Assembly (NCBI GenBank): GCA_016935655.1
Contig: JAFGQM010000045.1
Coordinates: forward strand, 1-9,394
Reading direction: 5' to 3'
Source: Candidatus Altarchaeota archaeon
Lineage (GTDB): Archaea; Altiarchaeota; Altiarchaeia; JAFGQM01
DNA: 9,394 nucleotides
The notes beneath the pieces are model-generated. The model was not told the DNA's origin and did no database searches. It worked only from the letters and a program-made list of their open reading frames with translations. The stretch's first letter is position 1; each line of letters begins with the position of its first letter. The translations under genes were made by a program, and so were the position numbers. Positions 1-5,963 of the stretch are shown here, piece by piece.

Positions 1-2
1 AC

Positions 3-2294
3 GTCAGGCAGATGGCGCGCATAATCAAGCAAAACCTCGAACCTGGGAGAAGAGTCTATATCGAGTATGCAAACGAGGTATGGAACTATCCGCAACACTA
101 TAACTACGCGCGCGGAAGGGGCTATGAGATGGGGTTCACCGGTGAGGCTGCTGCACAGGCGTGGTACGGCCGGCGCGCCGCGGAGATCTTCAAGATCTTC
201 AGGGAGGAGGGGTTCACGGACGGCCAACTCGCCACGGTCGTTGCTTCACAAGGCGGCTGGCCTGACCGTGGGAAGGGATACCTCAAGGCTTATTTTGACT
301 GGGTCAATGCGCACCCAAGCCCGTACAATGCCAAACTGGACTATTACGCGATTGGATATTACTTCGGGGCGGATGACAATGTCGCCGAAACCGATACGGT
401 CGACCAGGTTCTTGATAACGTTGAGGCAAATCTGGAGAACCACTTCCGCAGCAATCTGGGCACCAACCAACAAAATGCCAAAAGTTATGGCGTCAGGCTC
501 ATAGCCTACGAATCCGGGCCGGGATCGGGCCAGGAGGGCTGGGGGACGCTCGAGCAGAACATCAATGCTCATCGCCATCCGCGGATGAAAGAGGTCTATA
601 AAAAAGCCTATGCAATCTGGAAGGAGATGACGAATAGCAGCGTTATGAACGTCTTTGTCTTGTCGGGTGTGGCAAGCAGATACGGTTATTGGGGCCATTT
701 GGAGTATATAGGCCAAAAGCCCTATGTGACCGATGTCGACAATTCGCGGCCCTACAAGTACGAGGCTGTCCTGGAGATAACAAAAGCATATGTCGGGGAC
801 GGGAAAATCGAGGAGTGGGAGGAGTGCGACGACGGGAATAAAGCTAATGGTGACGGCTGCAGTTCCGACGGAAAGATGGAAGACGGCTACGGTTGCAGGG
901 GGGAGCCGAGCGTATGCGGCATGTGCGCTTTGACAAGCGCAAGTTGGAGCGTTTCCCAAGCGTCTGAGAACCAGCTGGTTTCCTTGAGTGCAGGCTCGAA
1001 CGGTTTTTGCGAAGGCAAGAACGTCCACTTTTCTGTATACTGGGAAGACGGTAGCCCCCTTGATCTGGAGGTGGCCGGCTCCATGGTGAAGGGGGATTAT
1101 GCCGTTCTTGATTGGCGCGCGCAAGGGAGCCTTGACGGGACCCTGGCCTCGTATTCTTTTACTGCCGGCGTTGATGGGGGGAACACTGTCACATCCGGTC
1201 TGATGCAAGTCTCCCCGGACCTCGTCCCGCCGCAAATCCAGTATATCGGCGCGACACCGAGTAATAATTCGATAGTAGCGGGACTAACTGTCGAGGCGTC
1301 CATCAACGAACCTACGTATGCCTATGCTTTCACCAATCTGGATAAATCCCTCGCCGCCTGGTACAGGCTAGACCAGGACCTGAATGACTGGTCAGGCAAC
1401 GTGAACAATGGAGTGGCGGTCGGAGGCGGGAAATTCGTCCGCGGGAAATTCGGGGGCGCAAGGGCCTTTGAGAACGACCACCGCATAGATGTCACAAACC
1501 CGACCTTTCAGCTCGGTCCCGGCATTACGATCAGCGCGTGGGTAAGGCCGATGCAGGGGAGCAGTTATTTCATCTCGCAAAGAACCAGCGGCGGGTATAC
1601 GATTAGACTCTATGTCCGGGGGTCCAATGACTTTGCCGTAGACATACAAGGCGCCAGCTCGGGGGGCATCGTAAACACGGCGCCAGATATAGCATACGGC
1701 AGATGGTACCATGTACTGGCCAGTTTTTCTCAAACAGAGGCGTCCCTCTATGTCAACGGTGAACTGATGGGCATGAGAACAATGCCGCCAGCGGGCATCA
1801 CCGGGGGCAGCACACCCTTCAGAATAGGCAGCCCCGAATGGAGCTCAAATTCATTTAATGGCTCTATCGATGAAGTTTTCGTTTTCCATAGTATTCTCTC
1901 AGCAGAGGAGCGGCAAGCACTGCTTGAGGTGACTAGTCCATACCGTTGGGATTATACGCTGGCGGACGGCGACCATTCCATTAAGACCTATGCGGTCGAC
2001 GGCGCGGGCAATATGGCCAGCACCGGCGAGCGCAGATTTCGGATTGATTCCACAACCTCAGGCTGCACACAGGATAGCCAGTGTCCGTCCACGGGCTGCT
2101 ATGTAGGAATATGCAGACTCGGCCGCTGTCTGAGCGCAGACTTGAACGGGAACGGAGTAGTGGACCTGGCCGACATATTGGTCATCATCTCAAATTGGGC
2201 CACCACGGAGCCTAGCGTTGACTTGGACGGAAGTGGGACAGCGAATCTTGGCGACGTAATAAAAGTCATTGCAGTTTGGGCCTTCACTTGCTGA
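3..2294 (+). CDS. Secreted multidomain glycoside-hydrolase-like protein with DUF4215, LamG and dockerin modules (5' partial)
   Basis: The reading frame is open to the left edge, so the true start, signal peptide and first half of the barrel are missing. Numbering here is from the ATG at base 12, which is probably internal. Residues about 10-260 resemble the C-terminal half of a clan GH-A-like barrel: YANEVWN has the Asn-Glu pair (E22) expected of an acid/base, and LIAYESGPG has E167 as a possible nucleophile. Residues about 262-304 are a DUF4215-type Cys motif (EECDDGN, then GDGCSS). An Ig-like domain begins near V405, is interrupted by a LamG/concanavalin-like domain (about 446-640), and resumes to about 681. 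Cysteines 685, 691, 696, 701 and 706 precede a dockerin (about 710-760) with two Ca-loop-like repeats, DLNGNG and DLDGSG, and a final Cys. It likely acts outside the cell on or bound to polysaccharide. Family assignments are by eye; the substrate is unknown. Confidence 0.8.
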   Translation, partial: VRQMARIIKQNLEPGRRVYIEYANEVWNYPQHYNYARGRGYEMGFTGEAAAQAWYGRRAAEIFKIFREEGFTDGQLATVVASQGGWPDRGKGYLKAYFDWVNAHPSPYNAKLDYYAIGYYFGADDNVAETDTVDQVLDNVEANLENHFRSNLGTNQQNAKSYGVRLIAYESGPGSGQEGWGTLEQNINAHRHPRMKEVYKKAYAIWKEMTNSSVMNVFVLSGVASRYGYWGHLEYIGQKPYVTDVDNSRPYKYEAVLEITKAYVGDGKIEEWEECDDGNKANGDGCSSDGKMEDGYGCRGEPSVCGMCALTSASWSVSQASENQLVSLSAGSNGFCEGKNVHFSVYWEDGSPLDLEVAGSMVKGDYAVLDWRAQGSLDGTLASYSFTAGVDGGNTVTSGLMQVSPDLVPPQIQYIGATPSNNSIVAGLTVEASINEPTYAYAFTNLDKSLAAWYRLDQDLNDWSGNVNNGVAVGGGKFVRGKFGGARAFENDHRIDVTNPTFQLGPGITISAWVRPMQGSSYFISQRTSGGYTIRLYVRGSNDFAVDIQGASSGGIVNTAPDIAYGRWYHVLASFSQTEASLYVNGELMGMRTMPPAGITGGSTPFRIGSPEWSSNSFNGSIDEVFVFHSILSAEERQALLEVTSPYRWDYTLADGDHSIKTYAVDGAGNMASTGERRFRIDSTTSGCTQDSQCPSTGCYVGICRLGRCLSADLNGNGVVDLADILVIISNWATTEPSVDLDGSGTANLGDVIKVIAVWAFTC

Positions 2295-2295
2295 A

Positions 2296-2314
2296 GTGAT
2301 TTTTCTTTAGTTTA
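2296..2314 (+). repeat. 19-base intergenic repeat, copy 1 (possible T-rich terminator)
   Basis: The sequence GTGATTTTTCTTTAGTTTA begins one base after the stop codon of the left surface-protein gene and recurs exactly at 3061-3079. The TTTTTCTTT core resembles archaeal poly-T terminators, which need no hairpin, so a terminator for the upstream gene is a reasonable reading. The identity is seen directly; the function is inferred. Confidence 0.6.
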
Positions 2315-2323
2315 GGGGGCCTA

Positions 2324-2332
2324 TTTTTATAC
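2324..2332 (+). promoter_or_regulatory. Candidate TATA box of the toxin-antitoxin operon
   Basis: The AT-rich stretch TTTTTATAC lies between the upstream terminator-like repeat and the antitoxin. An archaeal TATA box centred here would place transcription start about 25 bases downstream, near 2354. That lies downstream of the ATG at 2347 but upstream of the one at 2365, which favours the second start. This rests on position and composition only. Confidence 0.35.
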
Positions 2333-2353
2333 ATACTACTGATAATATGGAAA

Positions 2354-2359
2354 AGGTGG
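2354..2359 (+). promoter_or_regulatory. Ribosome binding site of the antitoxin gene
   Basis: AGGTGG sits five bases before the ATG at 2365 and matches the anti-Shine-Dalgarno core typical of archaea. It lies inside the longer reading frame that opens at 2347, so it decides in favour of the shorter protein. Confidence 0.55.
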
Positions 2360-2364
2360 CTATT

Positions 2365-2637
2365 ATGGCAAATTTGTATGTTTCAAAGATAACGAAGGCA
2401 GGGCAGATCTCCCTGCCCAAGGAGCTGCGCGCCAAGATGGGCCTGAGGGAGGCGGAATATGTCTCTATGGAACCACAGGGCGAGGCGATAGTTTTGCAAA
2501 AGGTGAGGCAATCCTATGAAGCTCCGGACTACTTCAAGTCGGAAGCCAAGAGAGAGGGCATAACCCGCCAGGACGTCCAGAAGGCTATAGACAACGTCAG
2601 GTCTACGCTCGCGAAAGAGAGATACGGAATAGAATGA
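2365..2637 (+). CDS. AbrB/SpoVT-type antitoxin of a PIN toxin pair
   Basis: This is a 90-residue protein. Residues 1-47 form a swapped-hairpin AbrB DNA-binding domain, with the family pattern of a short strand, KITKAGQISLPKELRAKMG, and a second strand around EYVSMEPQGEAIVLQ. The remainder (about 50-90) is charged and probably helical, the region that in such antitoxins binds and blocks the toxin. The start at 2365 is preferred over the in-frame ATG at 2347 because AGGTGG lies at the right distance. The stop overlaps the toxin start as ATGA, so translation is probably coupled. Antitoxins of this kind usually repress their own operon by binding near the promoter; no operator repeat was identified here. 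Confidence 0.82.
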   Translation: MANLYVSKITKAGQISLPKELRAKMGLREAEYVSMEPQGEAIVLQKVRQSYEAPDYFKSEAKREGITRQDVQKAIDNVRSTLAKERYGIE

Positions 2638-3050
2638 CTGAATATTTTCTGGATACCAACATAATCGTCTCAGGGCTGCTTTGGGACGGCAACGAGAGCG
2701 AGATCCTGAGACTTGCACAACAAGGGAGGCTGCAGGCGATAACCTCGCAGTACGTCCTGGACGAAGTGGCCCACGTCCTCAGGGACTATTTCTCTTTTGA
2801 CACTGAAAGGGTCATCAAAAGGATGAGTGAGGTAGCGCCTGACTTCACGAGGATTGTCGACGTCAATAAAAAAGAGGTGTTGACCCAGTCAAGGAAGCTC
2901 ACGGACAAGAAAGACGCTCCGATCCTGGCCGCTGTCGTCAAATCGCGGGCTGTTTTGGTTACGGGCGACAGAAAATTGGCTGAGGAAGCCAAAAGGTACA
3001 TCAAGGTCATAAGCGCGAAGGAGCTCCTCTCTGAAGTCGATGTTGACTAG
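2634..3050 (+). CDS. PIN-domain toxin (putative VapC-like ribonuclease)
   Basis: This 138-residue protein is the normal length for a single PIN domain. The expected acidic metal-binding residues are all present: D7 in FLDTNIIVSG, E44 in YVLDEVAHVL, D94 in KKDAPILAA and D112 in VTGDRKL. The DTNIIVSGLLW and KDAPILAAV patterns are closest to the PIN_3 group of putative toxins (COG1569-like) rather than classical VapC, though that placement is by eye. PIN toxins cut RNA, often tRNA or rRNA, using Mg or Mn; the target here cannot be read from sequence. The active site looks intact, so the toxin is probably functional and held in check by the upstream AbrB-type protein, with which it shares an ATGA overlap. 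Confidence 0.85.
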   Translation: MTEYFLDTNIIVSGLLWDGNESEILRLAQQGRLQAITSQYVLDEVAHVLRDYFSFDTERVIKRMSEVAPDFTRIVDVNKKEVLTQSRKLTDKKDAPILAAVVKSRAVLVTGDRKLAEEAKRYIKVISAKELLSEVDVD

Positions 3051-3060
3051 TAGGGGAGTC

Positions 3061-3079
3061 GTGATTTTTCTTTAGTTTA
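3061..3079 (+). repeat. 19-base intergenic repeat, copy 2
   Basis: This is an exact second copy of GTGATTTTTCTTTAGTTTA, beginning ten bases after the toxin stop codon and ending 13 bases before the decarboxylase start. Its last bases run directly into AAGGAAAAG, which supplies the ribosome binding site of the next gene. It could be a T-rich terminator for the toxin-antitoxin transcript or an mRNA leader element; the spacing leaves no room for an ordinary TATA box between it and the next start. Confidence 0.6.
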
Positions 3080-3083
3080 AGGA
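3079..3083 (+). promoter_or_regulatory. Ribosome binding site of the UbiD-family gene
   Basis: AAGGA lies nine bases before the ATG at 3093, a normal spacing, and supports that start. It overlaps the last base of the 19-base repeat. Confidence 0.5.
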
Positions 3084-3092
3084 AAAGATAAC

Positions 3093-4379
3093 ATGGATTT
3101 CCGGGACTTCTTGGGCGATCTTGAGAAAAACAACCTACTCACCAGGCACAAGAAACCTGTTGACCCTAGACTCGAGATTGCGCGCATATTGAGCGAGTCG
3201 CAAAAACCTGTCTTGTTTGACGCCATAAATGGCAGCGACTACAGGCTTGTTGGCAACATCTGCGCGTCGAGGGAGACCATAGCCAGCTACCTCGGCGTGA
3301 AAGTAAAAGACTTGCTCTTCGAGATGGCGCGCGCACTGGACAAGCCAGTCCAGTCTGAGATCGTAAAGACCGGGAAGTGCCAGGAAGTCGTCGAGAAGAA
3401 GGTCGATTTGAACAAAATCCCGATTCTGACTCACTACAAGAACGACGACGGCGCCTACATAACCGCAGGCATCTGCATAGTCAACGACCCGAAGCATGGG
3501 CGGAACCTCAGCTACCACAGACTCAAAAGGCTCTCTGAAAACAAGCTGGTCGCGCGCATATGCGAGAGGGACACCTACAAGTGCATGCAGAATACTCCGG
3601 GTGAGACGGAGATAGCCATCTGCCTTGGGAACGTTCCAAGCGTCCTGTTGGCCGCGGCAACATCCCTCGCTAGTGAGGTGGATGAGACCACCATCGCCGG
3701 CGCGCTGGAGAAGAAGCCGATAAAGCTCGTGAAGTGCAAGACCGTGGATCTGGAGGTTCCTGCAGATTGTGAAATTGTTTTGGAAGGAAAGATAACGAAA
3801 GAGACCGCCGGAGAGGGCATGTTCGTGGACATGACCGGGACATATGACGCCCTGAGGCAGCAGCCCGTGATAAAGGTACAGGCGGTAACCCACAGGCAGA
3901 ATCCCATCTACCAGGCACTCATCCCCGGCATGACGGAACACAGGCTCCTCATGGGCATGCCAAGGGAGCCGACCATATTTAAGGAAGTAAATAAAGTCTG
4001 CCGGTGCACTAACGTCAACCTCACTCCTGGTGGGTGCTCATGGCTCCACGCTGTAGTACAGATAAGGAAGAAGAACCCAGACGACGGAAGGAAGGCTATA
4101 GAGGCCGCCTTCAACGGGCACAAATCACTGAAGATGTGCACCGTGGTGGACGACGACATAAACCTCTTCGACCCCAATGACGTCGAGTGGGCCCTGGCGA
4201 CAAGGTTCCAGGCCCACAAGGATTTGCTTATTCTGGAGAGGCAGAAGGGCTCTTCCTTAGACCCCTCCGCAGACGAGGAACCGGGGACTGACAGACGGCT
4301 GACAGACAAGATGGGCATAGATGCGACTATGCCTTCCGATAAGGATAAAGAAGAGTTCACGCGCGCTAGTTCTATGTAG
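3093..4379 (+). CDS. UbiD-family decarboxylase, probable anhydromevalonate phosphate decarboxylase
   Basis: UbiD-family enzymes decarboxylate unsaturated acids with prenylated FMN. The 428-residue length is shorter than bacterial UbiD (about 490) and fits the archaeal anhydromevalonate phosphate decarboxylases. Family blocks seen in order: DFRDFL at the N-terminus; NLSYHRL, whose N138 and R143 match the Asn-x4-Arg that contacts the cofactor; AGEGMFVDMTGTY with E241, a likely metal ligand; and GMTEHRLLMG with E282 as a candidate catalytic acid. The C-terminus has the usual GSSLDPSA and DKMGIDAT. The paralogue is chosen mainly from context: both subunits of the AcnX-type phosphomevalonate dehydratase follow immediately. 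The product would be isopentenyl phosphate, which isopentenyl phosphate kinase (not in this window) converts to IPP. UbiD enzymes also act on aromatic acids, but that role fits the neighbours less well. Residue matches are by eye. Confidence 0.88.
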   Translation: MDFRDFLGDLEKNNLLTRHKKPVDPRLEIARILSESQKPVLFDAINGSDYRLVGNICASRETIASYLGVKVKDLLFEMARALDKPVQSEIVKTGKCQEVVEKKVDLNKIPILTHYKNDDGAYITAGICIVNDPKHGRNLSYHRLKRLSENKLVARICERDTYKCMQNTPGETEIAICLGNVPSVLLAAATSLASEVDETTIAGALEKKPIKLVKCKTVDLEVPADCEIVLEGKITKETAGEGMFVDMTGTYDALRQQPVIKVQAVTHRQNPIYQALIPGMTEHRLLMGMPREPTIFKEVNKVCRCTNVNLTPGGCSWLHAVVQIRKKNPDDGRKAIEAAFNGHKSLKMCTVVDDDINLFDPNDVEWALATRFQAHKDLLILERQKGSSLDPSADEEPGTDRRLTDKMGIDATMPSDKDKEEFTRASSM

Positions 4380-4389
4380 TTTAAGGAAA

Positions 4390-5589
4390 ATGCACCTCAC
4401 AAAAGACGAGGAAAAAATCCTGAATGGCGAGGAAGGCAATGCAGCCCAGAAGTCGATGCAGATACTTGTAGCTTTAGGCGATATTTTTGGTGCTGACAGC
4501 CTCATACCTATAAAATCCGTCCAGGTGGCAGGAGTTTCATATCATAATCTTGGTGAGGCAGGCCTGGAGTTCCTGGCAGAACTGGCCCGGGACGGCAGGG
4601 TCAAGGTGCCCACCACCCTGAACCCAGCAGGCATGGACCTCAGGAACTGGGAGAAGTTAGGAATCCCAAAGGATTTCGCAATAAAGCAGAAGCTGGTCAT
4701 AGACGCCTTCGCAAGGATGGGCATAACGACCACCTGCACATGCACGCCTTACCTCATCGGTTACTCGCCCAGGTTCGGCGACCATGTGGCGTGGGCCGAG
4801 TCGTCAGCTGTCACTTATTGCAACAGTGTCATAGGCGCGCGCACAAACAGGGAGGGCGGGCCTTCCGCCTTGGCCGCGGCCTTCGTGGGCAAGACCCCCA
4901 ACTATGGCCTGCATCTCTCAGAGAACAGAGCTCCAACGATAAAGGTGGACGTGAAGGCGAGACTGAAGACGCTCCCAGACTTCGGCGCCTTGGGCTATGT
5001 CATCGGCAAGCGCGCACAGAACCAGATCCCTTACATCACGGGCATATCAGAAGCACCCAATGACTTCCTTAAGTCCTTTTCTGCATCTGTGGTCACATAC
5101 GGCGCACAGCCCATGTTCCACATGGAGAAGATAACCCCCGAGTACAAGGCTTACGAGGTTCCAAAGGAAACGATAGTTGTAAAGGACGAGGACATAGGCA
5201 ACGCATACAAGGCCATAAACGACGACTTCAACGACATCGAGTTCGTCTGTCTCGGCTGCCCCCACTGCTCGTTGGATGAAATCCAGGAGATAGCCTACTT
5301 GCTGAAGGACAAGAAGATTGCATCCAACGTAGAGTTCTGGGTCTGCTGTGCAAGGCCCATGATGGAGAAGGCCAAGAAGTCGGGGTTTGTCAAGACTATC
5401 GAGAAAGCGGGCGGGAAATTCGCCTGCGACACCTGCATGGCTGTGGCGCCTTTGAAGGGGAGGTTCAAGTCTGTCGCCACCACCTCGGCCAAGGGCTGCT
5501 ACTACTCACGCGGCCACAATGCCATGGCCACGAAGATAGGTTCCATCCAACAGTGTGTGGAGGCCGGGATAAGAGGAAAATGGAGCTGA
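4390..5589 (+). CDS. AcnX large (catalytic) subunit, probable phosphomevalonate dehydratase large subunit
   Basis: This 399-residue protein has the normal length for the aconitase X catalytic subunit. With the small subunit it should dehydrate mevalonate 5-phosphate to trans-anhydromevalonate 5-phosphate in the archaeal mevalonate pathway. The start MHLTKDEEKILNGEEG matches the family; the frame extends to an ATG at 4321, but that stretch lies inside the preceding gene and is not AcnX-like. Diagnostic blocks: TCTCTPYLIGYSPRFGDHVA, WAESSAVTYCNSVIGARTN followed by REGGPSALAAAF, and TPNYGLHL. Cysteines in CLGCPHC (287, 290, 293), VCCARP (319, 320) and CDTC (346, 349) are candidate iron-sulfur cluster ligands. 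The gene begins ten bases after the decarboxylase stop, with AAGGA only two bases from the ATG. Bacterial AcnX relatives act on hydroxyproline derivatives; the UbiD neighbour makes the mevalonate role far more likely. Confidence 0.9.
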   Translation: MHLTKDEEKILNGEEGNAAQKSMQILVALGDIFGADSLIPIKSVQVAGVSYHNLGEAGLEFLAELARDGRVKVPTTLNPAGMDLRNWEKLGIPKDFAIKQKLVIDAFARMGITTTCTCTPYLIGYSPRFGDHVAWAESSAVTYCNSVIGARTNREGGPSALAAAFVGKTPNYGLHLSENRAPTIKVDVKARLKTLPDFGALGYVIGKRAQNQIPYITGISEAPNDFLKSFSASVVTYGAQPMFHMEKITPEYKAYEVPKETIVVKDEDIGNAYKAINDDFNDIEFVCLGCPHCSLDEIQEIAYLLKDKKIASNVEFWVCCARPMMEKAKKSGFVKTIEKAGGKFACDTCMAVAPLKGRFKSVATTSAKGCYYSRGHNAMATKIGSIQQCVEAGIRGKWS

Positions 5590-5963
5590 GGGGAAGAATA
5601 ATATTCAAGGGAAAGGTGAAGGCTGAAGCTCTGGTGGCAAAGGACCAGGTCTCTTTCTACGGAGGCGTAGATCCTGAGAGGGGCATCATAACAGAGAAGG
5701 GCCATGAGCTTGATGGGAAATCCTTTGCTGGGAAAATCCTTGTTTTTCCTAGTGGCAAAGGTTCAACTGTCGGATCATATGGGCTTTATCGACTAAAGAA
5801 AAATGGCGTCGCTCCTGCGGGCATGATAAACAAGGAGTGCGAGGCCATAGTGGCTGTCGGAGCGATAATCTCAGAGATCCCCATGGTGGACAAAATCGAT
5901 ATAACCAAGATAAAGACCGGCGACAGAATAGAGATGGATGGGAATGTTGTGAGGATTTTATAA
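5580..5963 (+). CDS. AcnX small (swivel) subunit, probable phosphomevalonate dehydratase small subunit
   Basis: This 127-residue protein is the swivelling-domain partner of the AcnX catalytic subunit. The start MELRGRIIFKGKV is favoured by AGAGGA a few bases upstream and overlaps the large-subunit gene by ten bases, pointing to coupled translation and a fixed subunit ratio. The family signature is FPSGKGSTVGSYGLYRLKKN, followed by GVAPAGMIN and AVGAIISEIPMVD. The Ser in GKGST (S62) is in the position expected for the active-site serine of aconitase-type swivel domains, although this was placed by motif and not by alignment. In some bacteria the two AcnX parts are fused; here they are separate, as is usual in archaea. 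The last six bases overlap the end of the oppositely oriented surface-protein gene. Confidence 0.9.
   Translation: MELRGRIIFKGKVKAEALVAKDQVSFYGGVDPERGIITEKGHELDGKSFAGKILVFPSGKGSTVGSYGLYRLKKNGVAPAGMINKECEAIVAVGAIISEIPMVDKIDITKIKTGDRIEMDGNVVRIL

Noticed and set aside
246..1235. Long open frame on the minus strand opposite the left surface protein
   Set aside because: Its translation has no recognisable domain, and the opposite plus-strand frame encodes clear GH-like and DUF4215 motifs; it is a shadow of GC-rich coding DNA.
2347..2364. Upstream start of the antitoxin at 2347
   Set aside because: The ribosome binding site AGGTGG lies downstream of it and the AbrB domain begins normally at the 2365 start.
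3135..3941. 268-residue open frame on the minus strand inside the UbiD-family gene
   Set aside because: The plus strand carries an unmistakable UbiD-family protein here; the minus-strand product resembles nothing and has no start context.
4321..4389. N-terminal extension of the AcnX large subunit from the ATG at 4321
   Set aside because: The extra 23 residues overlap the decarboxylase gene, do not look like AcnX, and the family begins at the MHLTKDEEK position with AAGGA just before it.
5792..5804. Reverse-complement partial match (ACTAAAGAAAAAT) to the 19-base repeat
   Set aside because: Only 13 bases match and it lies inside the well-conserved small-subunit coding sequence, so chance is a sufficient explanation.
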